DNA of 64,000 bases from Marinobacter sp. F4216. GTDB lineage: Bacteria; Pseudomonadota; Gammaproteobacteria; Pseudomonadales; Oleiphilaceae. The notes below the pieces were generated by a model that was given only the letters and a program-made list of their open reading frames with translations, was not told the origin of the DNA and did no database searches. Below are positions 45,235 through 55,061 of the stretch, in pieces (position 1 is the first letter of the stretch; the number at the start of each line of letters is the position of its first letter). The position numbers and the translations under genes were made by a program. The DNA is taken from NCBI RefSeq assembly GCF_019931195.1, contig NZ_JAIOUO010000003.1:682001-746000 (forward strand). Direction: 5' to 3'.

Positions 45235-45777
45235 ATGCAAGAACGGGAAGTGGTCCTGACCAAGCGCGAAGTAGAGGCGCGCCTTGTCCCTGCCGGCACC
45301 GAAATCATGATTCCGGCGGACACCTTTGTGACCATCACACAGTCACTGGGCGGTAGCTTTACCGTCGCGGTCAACGGCAACCTGGCCCGCATCGAAGGCC
45401 ACAATGCCGACGCCCTGGGCAAGAAGCCGCTGGAAAGCAGCTTCGACACCCCGGAAGACGGATCCATCAATGAAAACCAGGTGTGGGAAGCACTCCGTAA
45501 CTGCTACGACCCGGAAATTCCCGTGAACGTCGTGGATCTGGGCCTGATCTACGAATGCAAGATCGAAAACGGCACCGACGATGGCAACCACGTCTACATC
45601 AAGATGACGCTGACCGCCGCCGGTTGCGGCATGGGACCGGTGATCTGCGATGATGTGAAACGCAAGACCGAGCATGTTCCCAACGTGGACAAGGTGACGG
45701 TGGAACTGACCTTCGACCCGCCCTGGAGCAACGACATGCTCACCGACGAAGCCAAGCTTGAACTGGGAATGCTCTGA
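45235..45777 (+). CDS. sufT: Fe-S cluster assembly/maturation protein SufT
   Basis: 180 residues. DUF59/MIP18-type protein that assists target maturation of Fe-S proteins in SUF-containing bacteria. N-terminal EREVVLTKREVEARLVPAGTE segment, then the MIP18 core VWEALRNCYDPEIPVNVVDLGLIYECKI and MTLTAAGCGMGPVICDDV. The C at GCGMGP is the conserved Cys. I use ATG 45235; a TTG at 45229 has better spacing to GAGG and could be the true start (182 residues). Overlaps sufE by one base (TGATG). Confidence 0.92.
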   Translation: MQEREVVLTKREVEARLVPAGTEIMIPADTFVTITQSLGGSFTVAVNGNLARIEGHNADALGKKPLESSFDTPEDGSINENQVWEALRNCYDPEIPVNVVDLGLIYECKIENGTDDGNHVYIKMTLTAAGCGMGPVICDDVKRKTEHVPNVDKVTVELTFDPPWSNDMLTDEAKLELGML

Positions 45778-46235
45778 TGACCGCAAGCGAACAGGATTTC
45801 AAGAACAACCCGCTGGGCACCAAGACGACCCTGGAAGACGTCACCGACGCTTTCGAATTCCTGGATGACTGGGAAGAGCGTTACGCCTACATCATCGATC
45901 TGGGCAAGCAGCTACCGGCGTTCCCCGATGACGCCCGGATGGAAGAGAATTACGTGCACGGCTGTCAAAGCCAGGTGTGGCTGATTCACCACTACGACGA
46001 AGACACCGGCAAGCTGTACCTGCTGATCGATTCCGACGCTATGATCGTGCGCGGCCTGGCCGCCATCATCCTGGTGGCGCTGAATGGCAAGTCCCCAAGG
46101 GAACTGCTCACCACGGACATCGATGAATTGTTCGAAGAGCTGGACCTGTTCCGCCACATCTCCCCGACTCGCGGTAACGGGTTGCGGGCCATGGTTAGCA
46201 AGATCCGGGATATTGCTGCAGCTCAGGCTGCCTGA
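45777..46235 (+). CDS. sufE: Cysteine desulfuration protein SufE
   Basis: 152 residues. Accepts the persulfide from SufS on its active Cys and relays it to SufB. The active Cys is in YVHGCQSQVWL, preceded by the SufE pattern DWEERYAYIIDLGKQLPAFPDDAR and followed by IVRGLAAIILVALNGKSP. Last gene of the suf operon, started within the sufT stop codon (TGATG). Confidence 0.95.
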   Translation: MTASEQDFKNNPLGTKTTLEDVTDAFEFLDDWEERYAYIIDLGKQLPAFPDDARMEENYVHGCQSQVWLIHHYDEDTGKLYLLIDSDAMIVRGLAAIILVALNGKSPRELLTTDIDELFEELDLFRHISPTRGNGLRAMVSKIRDIAAAQAA

Positions 46236-46313
46236 GCCGCAGCGGTAAACATTACCCGACGACCATCAATCCGAGCCATTCGAGCCATTCACGACTGACT
46301 GGACAGCCTGTCC

Positions 46314-46559
46314 GTGGTGGCTCAACCCACCTCCACTAACGCCTTGACCTTACTGCCAGTCAGCCCTCGGCCTCAGCCCCAACTGCGCGTTGGTGTTCGC
46401 CAGAACCTGGCCAGCAATGACGACAACGACGGCATTGCCGAAGAAACCCAGTTTACCGCAGGCCTGGGCGTCAACCTGATGGGCGTCCGATTCGACCTGG
46501 GCGCACTCTACAGCGATGCCGATGTGGGCGCCGCCCTGGAGTTTGGCACCGCGTTCTGA
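46314..46559 (+). pseudogene. TraF-like outer membrane protein remnant (C-terminal)
   Basis: 81 codons open from a GTG. The last 57 residues (LRVGVRQNLASNDDNDGIAEE, then TAGLGVNLMGVRFDLGALYS and ALEFGTAF with terminal Phe) resemble the end of conjugal-transfer TraF/OmpP1-like barrels as I remember them. The first 25 residues are unlike that family and no full N-terminus or signal peptide is present, so I read this as a truncated leftover. It is immediately followed by a terminator. A small real protein is a less likely alternative. Confidence 0.5.
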
Positions 46560-46580
46560 TTTTCCGACGGAAACAGCCAG

Positions 46581-46612
46581 AGCCCGCCCGGCCACGCCGC
46601 GCGGGCTTTTTT
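46581..46612 (+). terminator. Rho-independent terminator downstream of suf / TraF-like remnant
   Basis: Stem AGCCCGC (46581-46587) / GCGGGCT (46601-46607) with a 13-base loop, followed by six T residues at 46607-46612. It ends transcription before cca. Confidence 0.8.
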
Positions 46613-46691
46613 ATGCTGATTCCGGGTTTGCCTCTGGACACGTCGAACCGGATAATTCCCGGACCATCTTTAATCAGGGAACAGACCTTCC

Positions 46692-47813
46692 ATGCACACT
46701 TATCTGGTTGGCGGCGCCGTCCGAGATGAACTTCTTGGCCTTGAGGTCAAAGACCGGGACTGGGTGGTTGTCGGTGCAACACCGGACCAGATGCTGGCAG
46801 AGGGTTTCAAGCAAGTAGGCGCTGACTTCCCCGTCTTCCTTCACCCCGGAAGCCGGGAGGAATACGCCCTGGCCCGCACTGAACGGAAGCAGGGGCATGG
46901 CTACCATGGCTTTGAGATCTACAGTGCGCCGGACGTCACCCTGGAAGAAGACCTGAAGCGGCGGGACCTCACGATCAACGCCATGGCCCGGGACAACCAG
47001 GGCCATATCATCGACCCGTTCAACGGCCAGCAAGACATCCGGGACCGTCAGTTGCGCCACGTGTCGGAGGCCTTTGCCGAGGACCCACTGCGGATACTGC
47101 GAATCGCCCGGTTTGCCGCCCGGTTTGCCCCCATGGGCTTCGAGGTGTGCCAGAACACCATGGAACTGATGCAAACCATGGTCAACGATGGCGAGGTGCA
47201 TCATCTGGTGGCCGAACGGGTTTGGCAGGAAATCCAGAGAGCTCTGCAGGAGAAAGAGCCCGGAACCTTTTTTGAGGTACTTCGGGCCTGTGGTGCCCTC
47301 GACGTGCTGATCCCGGAACTCAGCCCGCCTGAGCGTTTCGATGCCGCCATGGCCGCCCTGCACTGCGTCCACCGCCACGACGGAAACCTGACCCAGCGCT
47401 TTGCCGCTTTGATGTCTCCGGTTCCACCACAGGAGATGTCTGAACGAGCCAGGGCACTGAAAGCACCCAACGACTGCACCGCCCTGGCACAGCTACTGGC
47501 CACGACCCAACCGATACTTGGCGAAAGCACCGGCACAGCTCCCGGTGCCAGTGAATTGCTTGATCTGCTCGACCGCGCCGATGTCTGGCGCCGGGCTGAC
47601 CGGTTTCACACCCTGCTGGAGGTCCTGAGGTGTACGTTGCCGGAAATGGCCATCACCAACCTTGATGCGCTTCAGCGAGCAGCGACGGCAGCCGCAGGGG
47701 TCGAACCAAGGCAGCTCCTGGACAAAGGGTTCAAAGGCAAAGCCCTGGGCCAGGCCATTCAGCAGGAACGGCTGAAATGCGTTGAACAGGCACTGACGGG
47801 TAAGAACCGCTAA
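46692..47813 (+). CDS. cca: tRNA CCA-adding enzyme (tRNA nucleotidyltransferase), HD motif lost
   Basis: 373 residues; E. coli Cca is about 412. Adds the 3'-CCA to tRNAs without template. Catalytic head motifs [58 protein letters not shown] and [24 protein letters not shown] are intact. The C-terminal HD hydrolase region of gammaproteobacterial Cca is shortened and degraded: where E. coli has the CHDLGKG segment, this protein reads [11 protein letters not shown]. So nucleotide addition should be retained, but phosphatase/cyclic phosphodiesterase activity probably not. Single gene. Confidence 0.93.
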   Translation: MHTYLVGGAVRDELLGLEVKDRDWVVVGATPDQMLAEGFKQVGADFPVFLHPGSREEYALARTERKQGHGYHGFEIYSAPDVTLEEDLKRRDLTINAMARDNQGHIIDPFNGQQDIRDRQLRHVSEAFAEDPLRILRIARFAARFAPMGFEVCQNTMELMQTMVNDGEVHHLVAERVWQEIQRALQEKEPGTFFEVLRACGALDVLIPELSPPERFDAAMAALHCVHRHDGNLTQRFAALMSPVPPQEMSERARALKAPNDCTALAQLLATTQPILGESTGTAPGASELLDLLDRADVWRRADRFHTLLEVLRCTLPEMAITNLDALQRAATAAAGVEPRQLLDKGFKGKALGQAIQQERLKCVEQALTGKNR

Positions 47814-47920
47814 CCACACCGGCTACCTTGGGCCGGGTGCAACTTTCCGGCTACAATGCCGTCATTCTAAAACTTGCGCGAATGGAGCCAGACCCGCGCC
47901 CAGCGAATCGGAGAGATCTT

Positions 47921-49099
47921 ATGCGTGATGTTGTCATTGTTGCCGCCAAACGTACCGCCATTGGCGCCTTTGGTGGCGCCCTGTCCAGCCTCAAGGCCGA
48001 TCAGCTTGGCACCACAGTGATCAAAGCCCTGATGGAAGAAACGGGGATTGCCGGCGACCAGGTAAACGAGGTGATTCTCGGTCAGGTTCTAACTGCCGGC
48101 TGCGGCCAGAATCCGGCTCGCCAGGCCTCTATCAACGCGGGGCTGCCGGCTTCTGTGCCCGCCATGACCATCAACAAGGTGTGCGGCTCCGGCCTGAAAG
48201 CGGTTCACATGGCCGTTCAGGCGATCAGCTGCGGCGATGCTGAGCTACTGATTGCCGGTGGCCAGGAAAGCATGAGCCAGTCGCCCCACGTTCTGCCCAA
48301 CAGCCGCAACGGCCAGCGCATGGGCAACTGGAGCATGGTCGACACCATGATCACCGACGGACTCTGGGATGCCTTCAACGACTACCACATGGGCATCACC
48401 GCCGAGAACATCGTGGAAAAGTATGGAATCAGCCGGGACGAGCAGGACGCCTTCGCCGCAGCCTCCCAGCAGAAGGCGGTTGCCGCCCAGTCTGCCGGAC
48501 ACTTCGACAGCCAGATTGTGCCGGTTTCCGTGCCTCAGCGTAAAGGCGACCCGATCGTGGTCGACAAGGACGAATGTCCGCGCGATGGCGTGACCGGCGA
48601 CGGGCTGGGCAAGCTCCGCCCCGCCTTCAAGAAGGACGGTTCCGTGACCGCCGGCAACGCCTCCTCCCTGAACGATGGTGCTGCGGCGGTGATGGTCTGC
48701 AGCGCCGACAAGGCCCGCGAACTGGGCCTGACACCACTGGTCACCATCAAGGCGTATGCGAACGCGGGGGTCGACCCCACGATCATGGGCACCGGTCCGA
48801 TTCCGGCCAGTCAGCGCTGTCTGCAGCGTGCCGGCTGGAGCGTGGATGACCTGGACCTGATCGAAGCTAACGAAGCGTTCGCTGCCCAGGCGATCTCTGT
48901 GAACCGGGACCTGGGTTGGGATACGGACAAAGTGAATGTGAATGGCGGTGCCATCGCCCTGGGTCACCCCATTGGTGCCTCCGGCTGCCGCATTCTGGTC
49001 ACCCTGCTGCACGAAATGGTGCGCCGGGACGCCAACAAAGGCCTGGCCACCCTGTGCATTGGTGGCGGTATGGGCGTTGCCCTGGCGGTCGAGCGGTAA
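47921..49099 (+). CDS. Acetyl-CoA C-acetyltransferase (thiolase)
   Basis: 392 residues. Thiolase II that condenses two acetyl-CoA, or degrades acetoacetyl-CoA, as in polyhydroxybutyrate or fatty acid metabolism. Active-site Cys in [11 protein letters not shown], catalytic His in [18 protein letters not shown], and the C-terminal [14 protein letters not shown]. Start ATG 47921 ([12 protein letters not shown]) with GGAGAG before it; the frame extends further upstream to a TTG. No PHB genes are adjacent. The stop is 5 bases before trmL. Confidence 0.93.
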   Translation: MRDVVIVAAKRTAIGAFGGALSSLKADQLGTTVIKALMEETGIAGDQVNEVILGQVLTAGCGQNPARQASINAGLPASVPAMTINKVCGSGLKAVHMAVQAISCGDAELLIAGGQESMSQSPHVLPNSRNGQRMGNWSMVDTMITDGLWDAFNDYHMGITAENIVEKYGISRDEQDAFAAASQQKAVAAQSAGHFDSQIVPVSVPQRKGDPIVVDKDECPRDGVTGDGLGKLRPAFKKDGSVTAGNASSLNDGAAAVMVCSADKARELGLTPLVTIKAYANAGVDPTIMGTGPIPASQRCLQRAGWSVDDLDLIEANEAFAAQAISVNRDLGWDTDKVNVNGGAIALGHPIGASGCRILVTLLHEMVRRDANKGLATLCIGGGMGVALAVER

Positions 49100-49104
49100 C
49101 CTTG

Positions 49105-49569
49105 ATGCTGAACGTGGTGCTGTACGAGCCGGAGATTCCGCCCAACACAGGTAACATCATCCGGCTCTGTGCCAACACAGGCTGTCAGCTGCATCTGATT
49201 GAACCGCTGGGGTTCAACCTCGAGGACAAACAGATGCGGCGCGCGGGGCTGGATTACAGCGAATACGCCACGGTGAAGGTACACCCGGACTATGACGCCT
49301 TTCTGGAGGCCGAACGCCCAACCCGGCTGTTCGGGTTCACGACCAAAGGCCAGCGCCATTACCATGAAGTGGCGTTCGAAGACGGTGATTACCTGATGTT
49401 CGGCCCGGAAACCCGGGGGCTGCCGATTGAGGTTCGGGAGGCATTACCCGCCGGAAACCGGCTAAGGGTGCCCATGCGACCGGAAAGCCGTAGCCTGAAC
49501 CTGTCCAACACGGCAGCGCTCGTGGTCTATGAAGCCTGGCGTCAAATGGGATTTGCCGGCTCGATCTGA
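49105..49569 (+). CDS. trmL: tRNA (cytidine(34)-2'-O)-methyltransferase TrmL
   Basis: 154 residues, a minimal SPOUT methyltransferase that 2'-O-methylates nucleotide 34 of tRNA-Leu. Typical [27 protein letters not shown]-terminus, and the knot region [36 protein letters not shown]. The ATG 49105 start is 5 bases after the thiolase stop, so it is probably co-transcribed. It is followed by a bidirectional terminator. Confidence 0.95.
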   Translation: MLNVVLYEPEIPPNTGNIIRLCANTGCQLHLIEPLGFNLEDKQMRRAGLDYSEYATVKVHPDYDAFLEAERPTRLFGFTTKGQRHYHEVAFEDGDYLMFGPETRGLPIEVREALPAGNRLRVPMRPESRSLNLSNTAALVVYEAWRQMGFAGSI

Positions 49570-49594
49570 CTCTGCACGCCTGGAACGCCAGCAC

Positions 49595-49623
49595 AAAAAA
49601 ACCGGCCACAAGGCCGGTTTTTT
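49595..49623. terminator. Bidirectional intrinsic terminator between trmL and secB
   Basis: Stem AACCGGCC / GGCCGGTT (49600-49607 with 49612-49619) flanked by an A-run at 49595-49601 and a T-run at 49618-49623, so it can act in both directions for the convergent trmL and secB transcripts. Confidence 0.9.
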
Positions 49624-49642
49624 CTATACGGAAGAACGCGAA

Positions 49643-50149
49643 TCAGTGTGTCTGCGACTCTTGCTTGCCCGCTTCTTCGCCACCCTCTTCCTGCTTGCGC
49701 TTCAGCGCCTGGGCGTAGATGGCATCAAAGTTGACCGGTGCCAGCATAAGGGCCGGGAAGCTGCCCTTGCCGACGATGCCGTCGATGGCTTCGCGGGCGT
49801 AGGGAAACAGAATGTTCGGGCAGTAGGCACCGAGCATCTGACCCAGCTGAGGGCCTTCAATACCACTCACCAGGAAAACACCGGCCTGCTGGATCTCAAC
49901 CAGGTACGCGGTTTTCTCGCCGATCTTGGCAGTAACCGTCAGTGACAGAACCACTTCGTACTGGTTGTCGCTCAGTTTGTTGTGAGACGTGTTGAGATCG
50001 AGGTTCACCTGAGGCTTCCACTGCTCCTGAAACACCAGTGGGGAGTTTGGTGATTCAAAGGACAGGTCCTTCACGTAGATGCGCTGAAGGGCAAACTGGG
50101 GTTGGTTCTCGTTTTGACTGCCTGCGGCGGCCTGCTGGTTCTCAGCCAT
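49643..50149 (-). CDS. secB: Protein-export chaperone SecB
   Basis: 168 residues. Tetrameric cytoplasmic chaperone that keeps presecretory proteins unfolded and delivers them to SecA. Family stretches: [75 protein letters not shown] and [12 protein letters not shown]. Acidic and Gln-rich tail ([15 protein letters not shown]). The usual grxC between secB and the rhodanese gene of pseudomonads is absent here. Confidence 0.95.
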   Translation of the reverse strand: MAENQQAAAGSQNENQPQFALQRIYVKDLSFESPNSPLVFQEQWKPQVNLDLNTSHNKLSDNQYEVVLSLTVTAKIGEKTAYLVEIQQAGVFLVSGIEGPQLGQMLGAYCPNILFPYAREAIDGIVGKGSFPALMLAPVNFDAIYAQALKRKQEEGGEEAGKQESQTH

Positions 50150-50290
50150 GGTCTTTCCTTTTGTTCTCTTTCGTGGGCCTGACGCCCTTGTTAATAAAAT
50201 GTGCTACCGGAGCCGTGTACCGACTGGCTCCGCCGACTGATGTGAAACAGTGCGGCAGAATGCGCTCCAGATCAAGGCCTCTTGCACGCC

Positions 50291-50707
50291 TTACTTTTTC
50301 ACCAGCGGCAGATTGTTGGCTTTCCAATCGGTGATCCCACCGTTCAGGCGCGCCACATTGGTGAAACCTTCGGCGTTCAGCTGCTTCACCGCCATGGCCG
50401 AATGCTGGCCCATCTTGTCCGCCACAATGATCTGTTTGTCCTTGTGCTTGGACAGCTCACTCACCCGGCTTTTCAGACTGTTGAGAGGGATGTTGATGGC
50501 ACCGGTGATACGCCCCTCGCCATATTCCTTGCGATCCCGGATATCCAGCACCACCGCCTGATCACCGTTAATCAGCCGGATCACTTCCTGTGCCGATACT
50601 TTGCTGCCACCACGACGGGATTCCAGAATGACGATAGCAACCAGAAAGGCAACAAACAGTGAAGCAAGGATGTAATGGTTAACAACGAACTCGAAAAAGC
50701 GATCCAT
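50291..50707 (-). CDS. Membrane-anchored rhodanese-like protein lacking the catalytic Cys
   Basis: 138 residues. N-terminal membrane segment (ILASLFVAFLVAIVILE) then one rhodanese domain (QEVIRLINGDQAVVLDIRDRKEYGEGRITGAINIPLNSL). The catalytic loop reads IIVADKMGQHSA; Cys-containing relatives in pseudomonads have C in place of this Asp (VCKMGQHS as recalled), so sulfur transfer is not expected. Start ATG 50707 (MDRFFEFVV) fits the anchor; the frame extends 13 codons upstream. Divergent from gpmI. Confidence 0.88.
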   Translation of the reverse strand: MDRFFEFVVNHYILASLFVAFLVAIVILESRRGGSKVSAQEVIRLINGDQAVVLDIRDRKEYGEGRITGAINIPLNSLKSRVSELSKHKDKQIIVADKMGQHSAMAVKQLNAEGFTNVARLNGGITDWKANNLPLVKK

Positions 50708-50850
50708 GAAAATACCCTGAAGAAAAATTTTGGCTGGATTATACACGCACCGGCCGAGTCACAGAAGGCAGGCAGCATGGCTTGTCTGTGCCAAACCGGT
50801 TAGAATCCGGGGTCTCTATTTTCCCATTTTTTATTCGATCGGAAGGACTG

Positions 50851-52398
50851 ATGACCGCGACGCGCAAGCCGACTGCACTGATTATCCTGGATGGCTGGGG
50901 CCACCGTGACCCGGCTGAAGACAATGCCATCAGCAACGCCAACACGCCGTTCTGGGACAAACTCTGGCAATCCCAGCCAAAGACCCTGATCAACACCTCC
51001 GGCATGTTCGTGGGGCTGCCCCAGGGTCAGATGGGCAACTCGGAAGTGGGCCACATGAACCTGGGCGCGGGACGCGTGGTGTATCAGAGCCTGACCCGTA
51101 TCGACAAAGAACTGGAAGACGGCAGCTTCCAGAAAAATGAGACGCTGTGTGCCGCCATCGACAAAGCCGTCAGCGGTGGTCGGGCGGTTCACCTGATGGG
51201 CCTGCTGTCACCAGGTGGCGTTCACAGCCACGAAGATCACATTCTCGCTGCTGCCGAGATGGCGGCGAATCGCGGAGCGAAAGAAGTCTACATCCACGCC
51301 TTCCTCGATGGCCGGGACATGCCGCCGCGCAGCGCCAAACCATCCCTGGAAAAGGCCGCAGCCAAGCTGGAAAGCCTGGGCGTGGGGCGCGTTGCCTCCA
51401 TCGTCGGCCGCTACTTTGCCATGGACCGGGACAACCGCTGGGACCGTGTCGAAGGCGCCTACAACCTGATGACCCAGGGCAAAGCAGCGTTCACCGCAAC
51501 CGACCCGGTCAGCGCCCTTGAGCAAGCCTATGCCAGGGAAGAGAACGACGAGTTCGTGCAACCGACCCGAATTTATTCCGCGGGTCAGCCGGAAGGCACC
51601 ATCAACGACGGCGACACGGTTCTGTTCATGAACTTCCGGGCCGACCGTGCCCGGGAAATGACCCGCGCGTTCGTCGAGCAGGATTTCGATGGTTTTGATC
51701 GGATCAAGCATCCTGAACTGGCGGATTTCGTCATGCTCACTGAGTATGCGGCAGACATCAAAACCAGCTGCGCCTACCCGCCCGAGCAGCTGTCCAATGG
51801 CCTCGGCGAGTACATGGCCAAGCTGAACAAGACCCAGCTTCGCATCTCCGAAACCGAAAAGTACGCTCACGTGACTTTCTTCTTCAACGGCGGAATGGAA
51901 ACTCCGTTTGACGGCGAAGACCGCATTCTGGTCCCCTCCCCTCAGGTGGCCACCTATGACCTGAAGCCGGAAATGAGCGCACCGGAAGTCACCGACAAGC
52001 TGGTGGACGCCATCAAGAGCGGGAAGTATGACCTGATCGTGTGCAACTACGCCAACGGCGACATGGTCGGACACACCGGCAAGCTGGATGCCGCCATCAA
52101 GGCAGCTGAATGCCTCGACACCTGCGTGAAGCGCGTTATTGAAGCGCTTGACGAGGTCGGCGGCGAGGCCCTGATTACGGCCGACCATGGCAACTGCGAG
52201 CAGATGACCGATCCGGAAACCGGACAGGTTCACACGGCCCACACCAGCGATCCTGTGCCGCTGGTCTACACCGGCCCGCGCAAGGTTTCCTTGCTGGATG
52301 ATGGCAGCCTGAGCGACGTAGCGCCCACGCTCCTGGCCCTGATGGGACTGGAGCAGCCCAGCGAAATGACCGGGCACAGCCTGGTAAAAGCTGACTGA
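50851..52398 (+). CDS. gpmI: 2,3-bisphosphoglycerate-independent phosphoglycerate mutase
   Basis: 515 residues, Mn-dependent glycolytic enzyme interconverting 3- and 2-phosphoglycerate. Alkaline-phosphatase superfamily metal-site motifs: [36 protein letters not shown] (Ser nucleophile NSEVGH), [16 protein letters not shown] and [11 protein letters not shown]. Start ATG 50851 has GGAAGGA upstream; the frame extends 23 codons earlier. It begins the gpmI-envC-ctpA-yibQ operon-like row. Confidence 0.96.
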   Translation: MTATRKPTALIILDGWGHRDPAEDNAISNANTPFWDKLWQSQPKTLINTSGMFVGLPQGQMGNSEVGHMNLGAGRVVYQSLTRIDKELEDGSFQKNETLCAAIDKAVSGGRAVHLMGLLSPGGVHSHEDHILAAAEMAANRGAKEVYIHAFLDGRDMPPRSAKPSLEKAAAKLESLGVGRVASIVGRYFAMDRDNRWDRVEGAYNLMTQGKAAFTATDPVSALEQAYAREENDEFVQPTRIYSAGQPEGTINDGDTVLFMNFRADRAREMTRAFVEQDFDGFDRIKHPELADFVMLTEYAADIKTSCAYPPEQLSNGLGEYMAKLNKTQLRISETEKYAHVTFFFNGGMETPFDGEDRILVPSPQVATYDLKPEMSAPEVTDKLVDAIKSGKYDLIVCNYANGDMVGHTGKLDAAIKAAECLDTCVKRVIEALDEVGGEALITADHGNCEQMTDPETGQVHTAHTSDPVPLVYTGPRKVSLLDDGSLSDVAPTLLALMGLEQPSEMTGHSLVKAD

Positions 52399-52417
52399 CC
52401 GCTGCGAACTGACAGCC

Positions 52418-53554
52418 GTGTTGCGGTTAATACCGGCTCTGCTCATCACGCTTCTGGCAGGCACCTCGGCAGCTCTGGCCCAGGATGAGGTTACGCCGTC
52501 CCAGGTGCGAGAACTGAAGGAACGCATAGCGGGCATCGACGAGTGGCTGAGCGATGCAGAACGAGATCGCTCAGCGCTTGAACGCCAGCTTGCTGCAACG
52601 GAGCGGAAAATAGGCCGCCTGACCCGTGAGCGCCGGGATCTGGAGCAACGCACGGAAAAACTGAAGGCCCGCCTGAAAGAACTGGAGCAGGAAGAACGCC
52701 AGCTCGTTACCAACCTGAATCGACAGCGGGACAGCCTGAAACGTCAGATCCGGGCCGCCTGGATGGAAGGTGACACTCCGGCCATCAAGGTTCTGCTTAA
52801 TGAAGTCGATCCGGACCGGGTCGCTCGCACCATGACCTACTACGAGTATCTCAGCCGGCATACGGTTGAGAGCCTGGAAGCCTTCCGCGCCAGTCTCCGG
52901 GAACTGAAAGACGCCAGAGCCAGCATCCAGACCACTCGCACCAACCTGGCCCGCACCGCCGCAGACATTGCCAGCCGGCAAGCCGAGCTGGACGAAAGCC
53001 GCAAGGAACGCCAGCAAACCCTGGCCAAACTCAACAGCGACATCCGTACCCGTAAAAGCGAGCGGGAGAATCTGGAAGCTGACCGCCAGCGGCTGGAAAA
53101 GCTGCTCAGGGAAGTCCAGCAGGCGATCGCCAACATCCCTGCCCCCAACGAATCCCAGCCATTCAGCTCATTGCGCAACAAGCTTCCCTGGCCCGTGCAG
53201 GGCAAAATCGTCAGTAACTACGGCGATCAATACGCCGGTGGCAAGCTGAAACGAAGCGGCCTGCTGATCGGCACCGGCGAGGGCACCGAGATCAGGGCCA
53301 TCCACTACGGACGAGTCGTTTTTGCCAACTGGCTTCGTGGCTTCGGCTTGATGACCATCATTGATCATGGCGATGGCTACATGACACTCTACGGCCATAA
53401 CAGCAGCCTGTTCACCAGCCCGGGCGACTGGGTGGCAGCAGGCGAGCCCATCGCTGTTGCAGGGCGTACCGGCGAGGCTGAAAGCCCCGCGGTGTACTTT
53501 GAAGTTCGCCACAATGGCAAGCCGGTCAATCCCAGGCGCTGGCTTGCGAACTGA
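52418..53554 (+). CDS. envC: Murein hydrolase activator EnvC
   Basis: 378 residues, read from GTG 52418. Signal peptide MLRLIPALLITLLAGTSAALA, a long coiled coil (about 25-235), and a C-terminal degenerate LytM/M23 domain (DHGDGYMTLYGHNSSLFTSPGDWVAAG and SPAVYFEVRHNGKPVNPRRWL). EnvC does not cut peptidoglycan itself; it activates AmiA/AmiB amidases during cell division at the septum. Coiled-coil content and the missing metal ligands in LytM are typical. 19 bases after gpmI; ctpA follows 97 bases later. Confidence 0.92.
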   Translation: MLRLIPALLITLLAGTSAALAQDEVTPSQVRELKERIAGIDEWLSDAERDRSALERQLAATERKIGRLTRERRDLEQRTEKLKARLKELEQEERQLVTNLNRQRDSLKRQIRAAWMEGDTPAIKVLLNEVDPDRVARTMTYYEYLSRHTVESLEAFRASLRELKDARASIQTTRTNLARTAADIASRQAELDESRKERQQTLAKLNSDIRTRKSERENLEADRQRLEKLLREVQQAIANIPAPNESQPFSSLRNKLPWPVQGKIVSNYGDQYAGGKLKRSGLLIGTGEGTEIRAIHYGRVVFANWLRGFGLMTIIDHGDGYMTLYGHNSSLFTSPGDWVAAGEPIAVAGRTGEAESPAVYFEVRHNGKPVNPRRWLAN

Positions 53555-53651
53555 GTACTCCCAACAGGGCTGACAAACGAAGCGCTGGACGCCATACTGT
53601 CTGACATCAGGGAAACAAGTCCAACTATTGGAATAAAAACAGGATATGTGA

Positions 53652-55061
53652 ATGAAGCGGGCCAGACGTCCATCCCATGCTCTTCCTCTGAGTGCCATTG
53701 TCCTAAGCACTTTTTTTACCGCTATCCCCGGACTGGCACTTGCCCAGGATCAGGAAGATGATGGTAGTCAGACCTACCAAGGCACCGTTAATGGACAGCA
53801 GGTCGAAGTCACCCTGCCGGACCCGGAGAAGCAGCTTCCGCTGGAAGACCTGCGCAAGTTCACCGAGGTCTTTGCCCGTATCAAGGATGCTTATGTGGAA
53901 GAGGTGGATGACCAGCAACTGCTGGAAAGCGCCATCAAGGGCATGCTTTCCGACCTGGACCCGCACTCCACCTACCTTGCCCCCAAAGACTACGAGGAAC
54001 TGGAGGAAAGCACCTCCGGCGAATTTGGTGGCCTGGGCATTGAGGTTGGCATGGAGAACGGCTTCGTCAAAGTCATCGCACCGATTGATGACACCCCGGC
54101 CCAGAAGGCCGGCGTGCAGGCCGGCGACCTGATCATCAAGCTGGACGAGAAGCCAGTTAAGGGCATGACCCTCGAAGAGGCCGTGTCATTGATGCGGGGC
54201 AAACCAGGCAGCATCCTCACCCTGACCATCATGCGCGAGGGTGAAAGCGCCCCAATCGAAATCGATGTCGAGCGGGACATCATCAAGGTCACCAGCGTGA
54301 AATCCCGCATGATCGAGAACGGCTACGGCTACGTCCGCATCACCCAGTTCCAGGCCGAAACCGGCAACCAGTTCCGCCAGGCACTTGAGTCGCTGGAAGA
54401 AGAGAATGGCAACACCCTGGACGGGCTGATTATTGATCTGCGCAACAACCCGGGCGGCGTCCTCCAGGCTGCGGTTGAGACCGCCGATGCCCTGCTGGAC
54501 CAGGGATTGATCGTTTACACCGAAGGCCGTATCCAGAGCTCCCGCCTGCGCTTCAGTGCAACTGCAGGAGATTTCATGCCAAGCACGCCGGTGGTTGTGC
54601 TGATCAACGGCGGATCCGCGTCTGCCTCCGAAATTCTGGCCGGCGCTCTCCAAGACCATGGACGTGCCGTGATCATGGGCACCCAATCCTTTGGCAAGGG
54701 CAGCGTACAGACGGTTATCCCGCTGGACGAGGCTCACGCCATCAAGATGACCACCGCCCGTTACTACACCCCCGATGGTCGCTCCATTCAGGCTACCGGA
54801 ATCAAGCCGGACATCGAGGTTCGCCCGGCTGAACTGACAGAGCTCGACAGCCAGCCCTTCTTTACCGAGGCGGACCTGAGCGGCCATCTGGAGGGCCAGA
54901 ACGAAAACAAGGATGGCGAGACAGCCAAGGAAAAAAACGGCCCTTCGCCAGCTGAACAGGATTATCAGCTTCGCTCCGCCCTGAACCTGTTGAAGGGCCT
55001 TCATATTTTTGGCAGTAAAGATGGAAACACCGCCATAGAGGGACAGGATATCAGCCAGTGA
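53652..55061 (+). CDS. ctpA: Carboxyl-terminal processing protease (S41)
   Basis: 469 residues. Signal peptide ends ALAQ. A PDZ domain (GGLGIEVGMENGFVKVIAPIDDTPAQKAG...GDLIIKLDEKPVKGM) is followed by the S41 catalytic core with GLIIDLRNNPGGVLQAAVETADALL, NGGSASASEILAGALQDHGRAV (catalytic Ser) and GTQSFGKGSVQT (catalytic Lys). Such periplasmic proteases trim C-termini, including those of cell-wall enzymes. RBS AGGA 8 bases upstream. The stop overlaps the deacetylase start by 4 bases. Confidence 0.93.
   Translation: MKRARRPSHALPLSAIVLSTFFTAIPGLALAQDQEDDGSQTYQGTVNGQQVEVTLPDPEKQLPLEDLRKFTEVFARIKDAYVEEVDDQQLLESAIKGMLSDLDPHSTYLAPKDYEELEESTSGEFGGLGIEVGMENGFVKVIAPIDDTPAQKAGVQAGDLIIKLDEKPVKGMTLEEAVSLMRGKPGSILTLTIMREGESAPIEIDVERDIIKVTSVKSRMIENGYGYVRITQFQAETGNQFRQALESLEEENGNTLDGLIIDLRNNPGGVLQAAVETADALLDQGLIVYTEGRIQSSRLRFSATAGDFMPSTPVVVLINGGSASASEILAGALQDHGRAVIMGTQSFGKGSVQTVIPLDEAHAIKMTTARYYTPDGRSIQATGIKPDIEVRPAELTELDSQPFFTEADLSGHLEGQNENKDGETAKEKNGPSPAEQDYQLRSALNLLKGLHIFGSKDGNTAIEGQDISQ

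Noticed and set aside
50150-50290. Expected grxC between secB and the rhodanese gene
   Set aside because: No glutaredoxin-like frame exists here, so it is absent rather than missed.
51208-52713. 501-codon minus-strand frame across gpmI/envC
   Set aside because: Lies opposite gpmI, whose motifs are intact; low-complexity serine/arginine product.
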